The position numbers and the translations under genes are program-made. Of a DNA stretch of 64,000 nt, positions 9,212 through 18,225 are shown one piece after another; within the stretch, counting starts at the first letter, position 1; every line of letters starts with the position of its first letter. The stretch is taken from the NCBI RefSeq assembly GCF_002303885.1, contig NZ_MRCM01000011.1:124001-188000 (forward strand), written 5' to 3'. The DNA is from Flavobacterium sp. ACN2 (GTDB taxonomy: Bacteria; Bacteroidota; Bacteroidia; Flavobacteriales; Flavobacteriaceae). The notes beneath the pieces were generated by a model. It saw nothing but the letters and a program-made list of their open reading frames with translations. It made no database searches and was not told the origin of the DNA.

Positions 9212-9946
9212 TTAATTCCTACCTTTTTCGTTAAAATAGAGTTCGTTCAGTGGTTCACTTTGCCAGTATTCCTTAGTATCAACATCTAAAATCGTAAGCG
9301 GACCTCTAAATGCTGCGCCTGTATCTACATTCCAGACACAAGCTCTGTTTACAGGAACCGTTTCTCCAATTCGGGTAACGGGTGTGTGGCCAATATAAAC
9401 TTCCTTATAAACGGTAAATCTTTTCGGATAGTGTAAATCGTCTTCTTTTAATTTTGGGTCTAATGAAAGTGCTGTTTCCCAAAGGGTTCTATCCCAGTAA
9501 AATAGTTTAGAAAAATATTCCCATTTTACACCATTCAAATTAGTGAAGCCTGCATGAACAAACAAACGATTGTGATCGTCAAGATAAAAATCCTGAAGAT
9601 TTTCTAGAAATTCGATATGCGCTTTCTTTTTCTCTTCAGAAATTTTAGCATAACCTTCAACCGTAGCTTTTCCGCCATGTTTGTACCACATTTCTTCATC
9701 AAAATCATCATGTCTGTTTTCGAGCCAGTCCAAAGCCAGCTGATCATGATTTCCTCGTATGCAGATGCAGTTTTGTTTGCTTTTTAAATCAATCAAATAG
9801 TCGATTACTTCAACAGACTGACTCCAGCCGTCAACATAATCGCCCAAAAAAATTAGAGTATCTTCTGTGGTAACGTTGGCTCTCTCTAGTACTTGTTCAA
9901 GTGCAAGTAATCCGCCATGAATGTCACCTATAACAAATGTTCGCAT
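9212..9946 (-). CDS. metallophosphoesterase (PPP-type serine/threonine phosphatase or Ap4A hydrolase family)
   Basis: Calcineurin-like phosphoesterase of 244 residues. The three metal-binding signatures are present in order: GDIHG (7-11), GDYVDG (36-41) and GNHD (66-69), with later histidines in FVHAGF and GHTPV completing the dinuclear site. This arrangement is that of bacterial PrpA-like protein phosphatases and symmetric Ap4A hydrolases; the sequence alone does not separate them. The frame begins with ATG (MRTFVIGDIHG), so the start is well fixed. Upstream, 140 nt separate it from the divergent dinB. Confidence 0.88.
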   Translation of the reverse strand: MRTFVIGDIHGGLLALEQVLERANVTTEDTLIFLGDYVDGWSQSVEVIDYLIDLKSKQNCICIRGNHDQLALDWLENRHDDFDEEMWYKHGGKATVEGYAKISEEKKKAHIEFLENLQDFYLDDHNRLFVHAGFTNLNGVKWEYFSKLFYWDRTLWETALSLDPKLKEDDLHYPKRFTVYKEVYIGHTPVTRIGETVPVNRACVWNVDTGAAFRGPLTILDVDTKEYWQSEPLNELYFNEKGRN

Positions 9947-10074
9947 TATTTAATTTTTCGAGTAGAAGAACAAAAATAGAAAGAATAATTGGTTTGAACT
10001 CATTGAATTCAGATTCTTTAAAAATTGATATGATTTATAACTACTTACAATACTTTTTTATTATTTTTCCTCAG

Positions 10075-10082
10075 TAAATTTG
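10075..10082 (+). promoter_or_regulatory. -7 promoter box of dinB
   Basis: TAAATTTG matches the Bacteroidota -7 consensus TAnnTTTG. It ends only 4 nt before the dinB ATG, so a start point about 5-7 nt downstream would give a leaderless message. No good -33 TTTG is seen 17-23 nt upstream. Confidence 0.5.
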
Positions 10083-10086
10083 CAAA

Positions 10087-11169
10087 ATGTCTGAAACACC
10101 AACATATCGCAAAATTATCCATATTGATATGGATGCATTTTACGCATCGGTAGAACAGATGGACAATCCGGAATTAAGAGGCAAACCGGTAGCAGTTGGA
10201 GGTTCTGAAAATCGAGGTGTAGTTTCGGCTGCAAGTTACGAAGCCAGAAAGTTTGGCGTTCGTAGTGCCATCAGCGGGGTTTTAGCAAAAAAATACTGCC
10301 CGGACATTATCTTCGTCAGACCCAGATTTGATCGTTACAAGGAAATTTCATCCAAGATTCATAAAATCTTTCATGATTATACTGATTTAGTCGAGCCTCT
10401 TTCGCTTGACGAAGCTTACTTGGACGTTACCAAAAACAAAAAAGGAAATCCTAGCGCAAGTCTTTTGGCACAGGAAATTAGGCAAAGAATTTTTAATGAA
10501 GTAGGGTTGACGGCTTCGGCGGGAATTTCGGTCAATAAATTTGTGGCTAAAATTGCCAGCGATTATAACAAACCAAACGGACAAAAAACGGTAAATCCCG
10601 ACGAGGTAGAAGCTTTTCTGGAGGATCTTCCCATTCGTAAATTTTACGGAGTTGGAAAAGTAACTACAGAAAAAATGTATCAGCTCGGAATTTTTACAGG
10701 AACCGATTTGAAAAGCAAATCTCTAGAGTTTTTAGAAAAGCACTTCGGAAAATCGGGAACATTTTATTACCATGTGGTTCGAGGCATTCATAATAGCGAA
10801 GTAAAATCTTCACGAATTACCAAATCTGTTGCTGCAGAACATACTTTTGATGTGAATTTGTCTTCGGAGATTTTTATGATGCAACAGTTGGAGCGTATTG
10901 CAACTTCGCTAGAGAAACGTCTTCAAAGGCATAACATTTCTGGAAAAACGATTACGCTCAAAATCAAATACAGCGATTTTTCGCAGCAGACGAGGAGTAA
11001 AACGCTTCCCTATTTTATTTCTGATAAAAGTCTGATTATGGAAAACGTTGAGGAATTATTGTACCAGGAAAAAATGAAAGATTCAGTACGATTGCTCGGA
11101 ATTTCGTTGAGCAATTTAAATAACGAGGTAAAAAAAGCGGTGGTAGTACAGCTTAAATTTACTTTTTAA
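10087..11169 (+). CDS. dinB: DNA polymerase IV (Y-family)
   Basis: Error-prone translesion polymerase of 360 residues. Catalytic carboxylates are Asp14 (in IHIDMDAFYASVE) and Asp108-Glu109 (in SLDEAYLDV); YEARKFGVRSA (51-61) and the helix-hairpin-helix ASAGISVNKFVAKIASD are intact. The steric-gate position is aromatic (FYAS, 18-21). The C-terminus QLKFTF resembles a beta-clamp binding peptide of the QLxLF type, at the place where other Pol IV proteins carry it. The gene stands alone, divergent from the metallophosphoesterase, and may be translated from a leaderless mRNA. No LexA-like palindrome was recognised upstream. Confidence 0.96.
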   Translation: MSETPTYRKIIHIDMDAFYASVEQMDNPELRGKPVAVGGSENRGVVSAASYEARKFGVRSAISGVLAKKYCPDIIFVRPRFDRYKEISSKIHKIFHDYTDLVEPLSLDEAYLDVTKNKKGNPSASLLAQEIRQRIFNEVGLTASAGISVNKFVAKIASDYNKPNGQKTVNPDEVEAFLEDLPIRKFYGVGKVTTEKMYQLGIFTGTDLKSKSLEFLEKHFGKSGTFYYHVVRGIHNSEVKSSRITKSVAAEHTFDVNLSSEIFMMQQLERIATSLEKRLQRHNISGKTITLKIKYSDFSQQTRSKTLPYFISDKSLIMENVEELLYQEKMKDSVRLLGISLSNLNNEVKKAVVVQLKFTF

Positions 11170-11271
11170 TAACAATTTTGAAAAGTTTAAAATAAGGCTA
11201 GGTTATGAATAACAAGATTTTTCTGCTATCTTTGAGTAAAAAGATATATCTGTCTTCTGAATTGATTTTGT

Positions 11272-11772
11272 ATGAAAAATAGAAATTCCGACGATCCGTT
11301 ACAGCGAAATTCAGTTCCAATTCTTTCTTGGGATTTTCATTACGAATATCTAAACGAGCTAAAAGCATTAAGTACTGATTTAAAAAGGGTAAGCGAAATC
11401 TCAGATGAGTTTATCTGGGATGAAAAAACGCTCAATATTCAGGAACGAATCAAAAATGAAGTGGTTTTAATAACCGATTTAGATTTGAAAATAGTTTTCG
11501 CGTCAAGCGGAATAAAAAAAATGACGGGTTACAAAGAAGAAGAAGTCTTAGGAAAAACCCCTAAGATGTTTCAAGGCCCAGCAACTTCACAAAAAGATTT
11601 AAAGGAAATTAGAGATGCGGTAAAAAAGAAGATTCCTTTTGCCAAAACCCTCGAAAATTATAGAAAAAACGGTCAAACCTATAAATGTAAAATCGATGCC
11701 TCGCCAGTTTATAACCTGAAAGGTGAGATATCTCATTTTATAGCCTTCGAAAAACAAGACATAAGCGCTTAG
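11272..11772 (+). CDS. stand-alone PAS-domain protein, LOV-like but lacking the cysteine
   Basis: 166 residues: an N-terminal helix of about 60 residues (possible coiled coil) then one PAS domain (65-163). The core reads VVLITDLDLKIVFASSG..MTGYKEEEVLGKTPKMFQG. The stretch GKTPKMFQG (94-102) lines up with the flavin-binding GRNCRFLQG of LOV domains, but the adduct-forming Cys position is Pro97, so blue-light adduct chemistry is not expected. No kinase, GGDEF or DNA-binding output domain follows; the protein may act by binding a partner. Similar short PAS proteins are common in Flavobacteria. The next gene is convergent. Confidence 0.82.
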   Translation: MKNRNSDDPLQRNSVPILSWDFHYEYLNELKALSTDLKRVSEISDEFIWDEKTLNIQERIKNEVVLITDLDLKIVFASSGIKKMTGYKEEEVLGKTPKMFQGPATSQKDLKEIRDAVKKKIPFAKTLENYRKNGQTYKCKIDASPVYNLKGEISHFIAFEKQDISA

Positions 11773-11775
11773 TTA

Positions 11776-11896
11776 TTTTGCCGCAAAGGCACTAAGACAC
11801 AAAGATGTTTTTTAAAGAGAAAAAAATAAAGCTATCCGTTAGGGATAGCTTTATTTTTATAAAAAACTTTGCGTCTTAGTGCCTTTGTGGCAAAAC
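11776..11896. repeat. interspersed inverted repeat around a terminator
   Basis: Left arm 11776-11804 (begins TTTTGCCGCAAAGGCAC) and right arm 11868-11896 are reverse complements with 27 of 29 bases matching. Enclosed is a second perfect hairpin. The same 'GCCnCAAAGGCAC..AGACnCAAAG' words recur elsewhere in the window (near 52625 and 57255), so this is an interspersed repeat family rather than a gene-specific signal. Confidence 0.85.
11822..11859. terminator. bidirectional terminator between PAS gene and fumarase
   Basis: AAAAATAAAGCTATCC pairs with GGATAGCTTTATTTTT around a 5-nt loop. It serves both the PAS gene and the converging fumarase gene. Confidence 0.88.
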
Positions 11897-11900
11897 ATCT

Positions 11901-13505
11901 TTATAAATTAGCAAAGAAATCATTTCCTTTATCGTCGGTGATAATAAACGCAGGGAAATCTTTGACGGTGATTTTACGAACAGCTTCCATTCCTAATTCT
12001 TCAAAATCAACAACTTCCACTTTTAAGATATTATCTTGAGCCAAAATAGCAGCAGGCCCACCGATAGACCCCAAATAGAATCCGCCGTATTTGTTGCAGG
12101 CATCAGTAACTTGTTTGGTACGGTTTCCTTTTGCCAGCATAATCATACTTCCGCCATTTTTCTGGAATTCATCCACATAAACATCCATACGACCCGCAGT
12201 TGTTGGTCCGAAACTTCCAGAAGCCATTCCGTCTGGAGTTTTTGCAGGACCAGCGTAATACACGGGGTGATTTTTGAAATACTCTGGCATTGGTTTTCCA
12301 GCGTCTAACAATTCTTTAATTTTTGCGTGAGCAATATCTCGGGCAACAATTACAGTTCCGTTTAGTTTTAAACGAGTTTTAACAGGATATTGAGATAATT
12401 TAGCCAAAATATCTGCCATAGGTTGATCTAAATCAATTTCTACAGGAGCTTCTAAATGCGGAGCTGTTTCTGGTAAAAATTGCTTTGGATTTACTTCTAA
12501 CTGCTCAACAAAGATTCCGTCTTTAGTGATTTTTCCTTTGATATTTCTATCTGCCGAGCAAGAAACACCCAATCCAACCGGACAAGAAGCTGCGTGACGA
12601 GGCAAACGGATTACACGAACATCGTGCGTGAAATATTTTCCTCCAAATTGCGCTCCAATAGCACTTTCTTGGCAGATTTTCTGAACTCTTTCTTCCCATT
12701 CAAAATCACGGAAAGCTTGGCCCGCCATGTTTCCAGAAGTTGGAAGGTGGTCATAATATCCAGCAGAAGCTTTTTTAACAGCGCTTAAGTTTGCTTCAGC
12801 AGAAGTTCCGCCAATTACCAAAGCTAAATGGTATGGAGGACAAGCAGAAGTTCCTAAATCTTTAATTTTTGTGCGAATGAATTCATCTAATGATTTTTCA
12901 TTCAACAAAGACTTTGTTTGTTGGTATAAGTATGTTTTGTTTGCAGATCCTCCACCTTTTGCCATGAACAAAAAGTCGTAAGAAGTTCCTTTTTTAGCAT
13001 AAATATCAATTTGTGCCGGAAGATTTGATCCTGAATTTTTCTCTTCAAACATCGAAATCGGAACAATCTGAGAATAACGTAAATTTCTTTTTTGATACGT
13101 ATTAAAAATACCACGGCTTAACCACTCTGCGTCATCAACACCAGTAAAAATGCTTTCGCCTTTTTTAGCCATTACAATCGCAGTTCCAGTATCTTGACAG
13201 CTTGGCAACTGACCTTCAGCAGCGACAGAAGCATTTTGAAGCAAGTTGTAAGCTACAAATCGATCATTGTCTGTTGCTTCTGGATCGTCAAGAATTTTTC
13301 TTAGTTTCTGTAAATGCGTTGTTCGTAGCATAAACGAAACATCTGTCAAAGCTTCTTCAGCCAATAATTCTAAACCTTTTGGATCAACGGTTAAAACTTC
13401 ACGTTCTCCAAATTGTTCTACTTTCACAAAATCAGAAGTGATTTTGCGATACTGCGTATCATCCTTTAAGATCGGATAAGGATCTTGGTATATAAAATCG
13501 ATCAT
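11901..13505 (-). CDS. fumA: fumarate hydratase, class I (iron-sulfur)
   Basis: TCA-cycle enzyme interconverting fumarate and malate with a [4Fe-4S] cluster. At 534 residues it is the fused alpha+beta (two-domain) class I form. Candidate cluster ligands are Cys103 ([10 protein letters not shown]), Cys222 (GTSACPPYH) and Cys316 (GLGVSCSAD), matching the three-cysteine pattern of the family. The C-terminal beta-like domain has [17 protein letters not shown]. The start ATG gives [13 protein letters not shown], the usual beginning in Bacteroidota. A TAnnTTTG box lies 16 nt upstream. Single-gene unit. Confidence 0.95.
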   Translation of the reverse strand: MIDFIYQDPYPILKDDTQYRKITSDFVKVEQFGEREVLTVDPKGLELLAEEALTDVSFMLRTTHLQKLRKILDDPEATDNDRFVAYNLLQNASVAAEGQLPSCQDTGTAIVMAKKGESIFTGVDDAEWLSRGIFNTYQKRNLRYSQIVPISMFEEKNSGSNLPAQIDIYAKKGTSYDFLFMAKGGGSANKTYLYQQTKSLLNEKSLDEFIRTKIKDLGTSACPPYHLALVIGGTSAEANLSAVKKASAGYYDHLPTSGNMAGQAFRDFEWEERVQKICQESAIGAQFGGKYFTHDVRVIRLPRHAASCPVGLGVSCSADRNIKGKITKDGIFVEQLEVNPKQFLPETAPHLEAPVEIDLDQPMADILAKLSQYPVKTRLKLNGTVIVARDIAHAKIKELLDAGKPMPEYFKNHPVYYAGPAKTPDGMASGSFGPTTAGRMDVYVDEFQKNGGSMIMLAKGNRTKQVTDACNKYGGFYLGSIGGPAAILAQDNILKVEVVDFEELGMEAVRKITVKDFPAFIITDDKGNDFFANL

Positions 13506-13520
13506 TGTTTTGTTTTTTTA

Positions 13521-13528
13521 CAAATTTA
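13521..13528 (-). promoter_or_regulatory. -7 promoter box of the fumarase gene
   Basis: On the minus strand this reads TAAATTTG, an exact TAnnTTTG match, 16 nt upstream of the ATG. No clear -33 box was seen. Confidence 0.55.
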
Positions 13529-13581
13529 GAAATTATTTACCTAAGAAAGAATTTGAATTAGGACTCTTCTGCAGATGTTTT

Positions 13582-14328
13582 TTACTCTGCAGCGTTAAAT
13601 TGATCAAACGTCATCTTTTTTTCAAAGTACGGTTTGTCTTTGGCAGAGAGTAACATTTTTTTCCATTTATTATCTTTTAATTCGAAAGCTATTGAGTCTG
13701 AGTGCTTAAGGATGCCCATGTCCATGTTTTCATCTTCGTCCGCAGGTATAAACGCAACAGTTTTGCAATAAAAGGATTTTGGATCAGATTTAGTAGAAGT
13801 ATTTACAATTTCAACCCAGCTTCCCCAGCCGCTGTCGGTCATAGAGCTCCATTGGTGTACCAATTGTAATCCGCTGTTTTTTAGATAATACAAGTAGTTG
13901 TCATGCGCATAGCCACAAGCAGGAAATCCAACGGTGATTTGTATGAATGGCGAATTTTTAGAAGTTTCAGATGTTAATCCGTAAGAAGCCGTCCACTCAG
14001 AATCTTTCTCAAAACCTTTTATAGCAACTTTAGAAGAGGCGCTTTTGGTTTTATTCTGATAAAAGTCTAATCGGTATTTTACCGTAACGATACTGTCCTT
14101 GTCTGCTTGCTGATCTACCAAATGCGCCAGTATAAAATCTGTAGAAGATTCTGTTCCGTCCGTGTAAATGGCTACAGTATCAGTTTTAATAATCTTTTCA
14201 TCAGCAGAAACCTCTAATGTCTCTTGCGGTTCAATGATTTCTGCTATAGGTGGCGCAGCATCTGTAGGTTTTGTTTTTTGACATCCGATAAAAATAAGTA
14301 GGGAGAAAAATAGAGTGTGGATTTTCAT
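13582..14328 (-). CDS. putative lipoprotein of unknown function
   Basis: 248 residues. Signal peptide of a lipoprotein with lipobox IFIGC (Cys16). After a Pro/Thr-rich linker the protein has a predominantly beta domain with a repeated pattern of charged and aromatic residues (YLYYLKNSGLQLVHQWSSMTDSGWGSWVEI). No family is recognised. Its ATG is preceded by an AT-rich leader; the next gene upstream on the same strand ends 217 nt away, so it is probably transcribed separately. Confidence 0.75.
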   Translation of the reverse strand: MKIHTLFFSLLIFIGCQKTKPTDAAPPIAEIIEPQETLEVSADEKIIKTDTVAIYTDGTESSTDFILAHLVDQQADKDSIVTVKYRLDFYQNKTKSASSKVAIKGFEKDSEWTASYGLTSETSKNSPFIQITVGFPACGYAHDNYLYYLKNSGLQLVHQWSSMTDSGWGSWVEIVNTSTKSDPKSFYCKTVAFIPADEDENMDMGILKHSDSIAFELKDNKWKKMLLSAKDKPYFEKKMTFDQFNAAE

Positions 14329-14545
14329 CTTTGGGGAGATATTTAATTGTTTTTTTAATTCTAGCGAAACCTCTAAAGTATAAAATTATGAGATTTTTTT
14401 GAAGAAAAAAGAAAAAGAAGCACATGAAAAATAAGTTTAATTACTTTCAAGGCTTCTTTTAAAACTTTAATTAATTAGTCTTTATTCTTTGTAATAAAGG
14501 TATTTAGAGTGTTTTTTTTAAGGATAAAAAAATGTTCTTAATTTT

Positions 14546-15985
14546 TTAAAAAAACCAAGTTGCTACAAAAATGGCTGTAATTACACAGATTAAATCTACC
14601 AAAAGCATTGTACCCAAAGCGTAACGAGTGTTTTTGATGTTTACAGATCCAAAATAAACCGCAATTACGTAGAAAGTACTCTCGGCGCTGCATTGGAAAA
14701 TACTGCTTAGTCTTGCAGTTAAAGAATCGGCTCCAAAGGTATTCATCGAATCAATTAGAAAACCTCTTGAACCTGCAGAACTAAATGGACGAAGCATCGC
14801 AACTGGCAATGCATTCGTAATTTCTTTGCTTACACCTAAATTCGAAAAGACAAATCCGATTGCATCGCTGATAATTTCGAATAAACCGCTGTTTCTGAAT
14901 AGTGAGATTGCAACCAGCATTCCTAAAACATAAGGAAAAATCGTAACTCCAGTTTTAACTCCGTTATTGGCGCCAACTACAAAAGTGTCGAAAACAGTGG
15001 TTTCTGCATCTTTGAATTTTTTTTCATGTATGAATGAGAATATTAGAGTAAATGCAATAATGGCAATTAAGATTAATCCAGAAAGGTTAGAAGTAAAATA
15101 GTTTTTTCCGATTAAGTCCAAATGATTCACATACATCAGCAAACTTACAATTGCAGCAATTAAAACCATCAAACCAATAAGAAGCGAAGCACTTTTAAAA
15201 TTGATTTTTTGTTTGATTCCAACAATCAGGAAAGCCGCAATGGTTCCGATGAAAGATGTTATAATACAAGGCAGCATAACATCGGCAGGATTACTGGCGT
15301 TTGCCGCAGCACGGTAACCAATAATTGAAGTTGCAATTAAAGTCAAACCAGAAGCATGAAGGCACATAAACATGATTTGCGCATCACTCGCTTTGTCTTT
15401 TTCGGGATTTATTTCTTGTAAACTTTCCATGGCTTTCAATCCGAATGGCGTTGCAGCAGAATCTAATCCCAAGAAATTGGCAGCAAAATTCAAAGTCATG
15501 TAAGATATCGAAGGGTGATTTTTAGGAATACTCGGGAAAACTTTCACAAAAACCGGACTCAAAGCTTTGGCCAATTTTCCTGAAGCTCCAGAAACGATTA
15601 AAAGTTCCATCAAACCACAGAAAAAAGCTAAATAAGCAATAAGAGGCAAAATTAGATCAACCAAAGTGCTTTTACAAGTTGGCAATAAACCATCAGATTT
15701 TTGAAGTCCGCTGTAAATTTTTACGGTTTTGTTTTTGTAAACGTAAGTAGTGTCGGCATTAAGCGTATCACGATTGATAATCATGGTCTGATCTGGCGCT
15801 TTTTTAATGCTGTCTTTTAAGAAAGCAGGAAGTTCTTCGACGTATTTTTCAGAAACCAAAATTGGATCGTCTTTCTTTCCATTCAAAATAGAATCAATGG
15901 TATACGTGTTGGCAGTAAACAAACTGACTACAATAAAAACAATCGAAGAAATAAAAATCGCTAACCAAAATCTGCTTAATACCAT
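14546..15985 (-). CDS. fused SpmA/SpmB-like nucleoside-recognition (Gate) membrane protein
   Basis: Integral membrane protein of 479 residues with roughly 8-10 hydrophobic segments. Two Gate-type (nucleoside recognition) halves are visible: one near 135-240 with LNFAANFLGLDSAATPFGLKAM, as in spore maturation protein A, and one from about 335 with GANNGVKTGVTIFPYVLGMLVAISLFRNSG-like sequence, as in SpmB. In endospore formers these are separate adjacent genes; Bacteroidota usually carry the fusion. A long periplasmic loop (about 30-85) follows the first membrane helix. Substrate unknown; the spore name is historical and does not imply sporulation here. Confidence 0.85.
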   Translation of the reverse strand: MVLSRFWLAIFISSIVFIVVSLFTANTYTIDSILNGKKDDPILVSEKYVEELPAFLKDSIKKAPDQTMIINRDTLNADTTYVYKNKTVKIYSGLQKSDGLLPTCKSTLVDLILPLIAYLAFFCGLMELLIVSGASGKLAKALSPVFVKVFPSIPKNHPSISYMTLNFAANFLGLDSAATPFGLKAMESLQEINPEKDKASDAQIMFMCLHASGLTLIATSIIGYRAAANASNPADVMLPCIITSFIGTIAAFLIVGIKQKINFKSASLLIGLMVLIAAIVSLLMYVNHLDLIGKNYFTSNLSGLILIAIIAFTLIFSFIHEKKFKDAETTVFDTFVVGANNGVKTGVTIFPYVLGMLVAISLFRNSGLFEIISDAIGFVFSNLGVSKEITNALPVAMLRPFSSAGSRGFLIDSMNTFGADSLTARLSSIFQCSAESTFYVIAVYFGSVNIKNTRYALGTMLLVDLICVITAIFVATWFF

Positions 15986-16067
15986 AATTGTAATTTTTTG
16001 TAAATGTAATTATTTAGCAATAATAAGCATAAAGATTTTATATAATGAAACGGTAATTTGAGTTTAT

Positions 16068-16240
16068 ATGTCGCCTCGTTGGGGGCTTTTTGAAATAGGG
16101 AAATTTCATTTGCTATAAATATTTCGCTCTTCCAAAGCTCTTTTTGAATTTTAGTCAGGTAAATAGCTCTGGAAGAGCGATATATTTATAGAAATCGATT
16201 AGACAATAATTAAAAAGCCCAGCGGGGCAAAATCTAATTT
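16068..16240. repeat. nested inverted repeat, about 170 bp
   Basis: Outer arms: GCCTCGTTGGGGGCTTTTT near 16072-16092 pairs imperfectly with the AAAAAGCCCAGCGGGGC region at 16212-16228. Inner arms: 16112-16139 (TATAAATATTTCGCTCTTCC) and 16171-16194 (GGAAGAGCGATATATTTATA) are near-perfect complements. The whole would form a long cruciform or RNA hairpin in the gap upstream of the SpmA/B gene. It fills most of the 272-bp gap and contains no gene. Confidence 0.8.
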
Positions 16241-16257
16241 ATCTATTGTAAAATGGA

Positions 16258-17328
16258 CTATACAATCACCACTTTGGTTTCCAAATAGGTTTCAAAAGCT
16301 TTAATGCCTTCAAACAAAATTTCTTTTTTCGAACTTTCGGTTTCAGTAAAAAATTCCGTTTCAATTTTGGCGTAATCTTTTTTTATGGTTCGTTTCCAGA
16401 TTCCGATTACTTTTCCGTTTTCTAAAATTATGGGTTTAAAGATGCCATTATTGGTAAAAACTTTCGATTGATGTTCGGTGTTAAAAGAAGCTTCGCGTGT
16501 TTTATACGAAATTAAAATTTCATCAAAAGCAGGAAGAAAATGTACGCCTTCGCGAAAATTTCCCTCATCTCTTAGCCCTTTTTTGAACCAATATTGTTGA
16601 TTATCAATAGTAATATTTTCTAATTGCAACTCTATTGCGTTAATTATTTTCTTGCATATTGTAGCAGGAAATCCTGACCACCATGAAAAATCATATATTG
16701 TTGCTGGGCCATGACTTTCAAAATAGCGTAAGGCAAGTTTGGCTAATGCTTCTTCTGTTGACAATTTGTTTTTTGGTTTAGAAACTCTTTCTTCTAGCAG
16801 CGCATAAGTAATTTGTTTGCCTTTCATTTTACCATTGCAAACTAAACCATCCAATTCGGCATTCATCATTACAATAACAGGGGATAAATCTCCAGCTTTT
16901 TTCTGAATGTTAAGTTCCTGCATGATTTCCTCTCGTGTTAAATGATTATTTCCTGCTAGAAGTTTTTCTATGGCGGCATTGACCTGATCGAATTTCTTTT
17001 CGTCAAAACCATGCTGTTTGGCCATTGTAGCAAAAAGGCGCTTTACTTGTGGCGAAGAAAGCTCCAGCATCCAATAAATATCATCAGGAGAAACAAAATG
17101 CCAAGTTGGACGCAGAATATGAGTTCGAATGATTTGACCTGAATTTATGGCTTCTTCTATTTCTTTTTCGCTTGAACTACAACGAGAACCAATTGCCCAT
17201 TTTGCCATTGCATAATCTTGAGCTTGCATAGCACCAAAATGCTTTACAATTTCTTGTGGAGAACATTGATTTTCCTGATAAAGCTTCTGAGAAGCCATAC
17301 GATAATGTGAAATTTCGGAATGAATCAT
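16258..17328 (-). CDS. winged-helix DNA-binding protein, AlkZ-like DNA glycosylase (HTH_42/YcaQ family)
   Basis: 356 residues of the HTH_42 superfamily, whose characterised members are DNA glycosylases for bulky N7-alkyl adducts and interstrand cross-links (Streptomyces AlkZ, E. coli YcaQ/AlkX). The N-terminus FGAMQAQDYAMAKWAIG contains Gln35-Ala-Gln37, the QxQ catalytic motif of the AlkZ branch rather than the QxD of AlkX. Also typical are RPTWHFVSPDDIYWML (about 95-110), YFESHGPATIYDFSWWSG and FLPAFDEILISYKTR. Downstream neighbours in the same orientation are a DEDDy exonuclease and Ogt alkyltransferase, which fits a DNA-damage role. Glycosylase activity is inferred from motif and family. 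Confidence 0.85.
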   Translation of the reverse strand: MIHSEISHYRMASQKLYQENQCSPQEIVKHFGAMQAQDYAMAKWAIGSRCSSSEKEIEEAINSGQIIRTHILRPTWHFVSPDDIYWMLELSSPQVKRLFATMAKQHGFDEKKFDQVNAAIEKLLAGNNHLTREEIMQELNIQKKAGDLSPVIVMMNAELDGLVCNGKMKGKQITYALLEERVSKPKNKLSTEEALAKLALRYFESHGPATIYDFSWWSGFPATICKKIINAIELQLENITIDNQQYWFKKGLRDEGNFREGVHFLPAFDEILISYKTREASFNTEHQSKVFTNNGIFKPIILENGKVIGIWKRTIKKDYAKIETEFFTETESSKKEILFEGIKAFETYLETKVVIV

Positions 17329-17425
17329 TTTTCAGTATTAATTTAAACCATAAAAGTTATACAAGTTCACATAAAAAATGACCTTAGTATCTTATCAACT
17401 CAGAACCTTAGCATCTAAAAAGAAG

Positions 17426-18139
17426 CTATACATGAATAATCTCATCATCAATTAACAAATCCTCTCGACGCAAGCGAAGAAAAACCTGCGCAACAGCAAT
17501 GGTGTCTTTTTCGCAATACGTAATAATTCGATCAATGTCTTTTTCGACATAATAGACGTGAGCAACCTGGCTTCCGTCAATATCGCCTTTTGGCGAAGGA
17601 ACTCCCAAAATCTTGGTTAGCAATTTTAGCGAAGTAAAATGCTTATAATCGCCAAATTTCCATAATTCGAGAGTATCGAGATGCGGAATTTCCCAAGGTT
17701 TTTTACCGAACAAATTCAATTTGTCGGGAATGGGCATTTGGTTGATGATCATTCTTCGGGCAATAAACGGAATGTCAAATTCTTTTGAATTATGTCCGCA
17801 AAGCAAATGCTGAGGCTGATTAAAATGATTGTTAACCAGATTCGAAAAATCTTTTAAGATTTTCTTTTCTTCACCAAAAAACGAAGTCACCCTAAAATTA
17901 CGAACATCTCCTTTGATGGTAAAAAAGCCAACAGAGATGCAGATTATCTTTCCGAACTCGGCCCAAATTCCCGCACGTTCGTAAAATTCTTCTGGAGAAA
18001 ATTCATCTTTTCGCTGATATTGTGTTTTCAAATCCCAAAGCGATTGCATTTCCGCGTCAAGCGAATTGAAGCTTTCTTCTTCGGGAACGGTTTCTATATC
18101 AAGAAATAAAATGTTATTGAGGTTTATTTTTTCAATCAT
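17426..18139 (-). CDS. predicted DEDDy 3'-5' exonuclease (PolB-like)
   Basis: 237 residues. The three exonuclease motifs are visible: Exo I LFLDIETVPE (Asp14, Glu16), Exo II HNSKEFDIPFI (Asp121) and Exo III YCEKDT (Tyr207, Asp211), which makes it DEDDy class, like the proofreading domain of family B polymerases but with no polymerase attached. Such proteins are annotated as 3'-5' exonuclease/ribonuclease H-like in Flavobacteria. It lies between the AlkZ-like glycosylase and ogt on the same strand, with gaps of about 97 and 86 nt. Substrate (DNA or RNA) is unproven. Confidence 0.88.
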   Translation of the reverse strand: MIEKINLNNILFLDIETVPEEESFNSLDAEMQSLWDLKTQYQRKDEFSPEEFYERAGIWAEFGKIICISVGFFTIKGDVRNFRVTSFFGEEKKILKDFSNLVNNHFNQPQHLLCGHNSKEFDIPFIARRMIINQMPIPDKLNLFGKKPWEIPHLDTLELWKFGDYKHFTSLKLLTKILGVPSPKGDIDGSQVAHVYYVEKDIDRIITYCEKDTIAVAQVFLRLRREDLLIDDEIIHV

Positions 18140-18225
18140 TTTTAAGACTTCTTAGATATTAGATAATTAGACTTGTATTTTTATGTTTTACAAATATGCG
18201 TAAAATTCTTACTATTTAAAAATCG

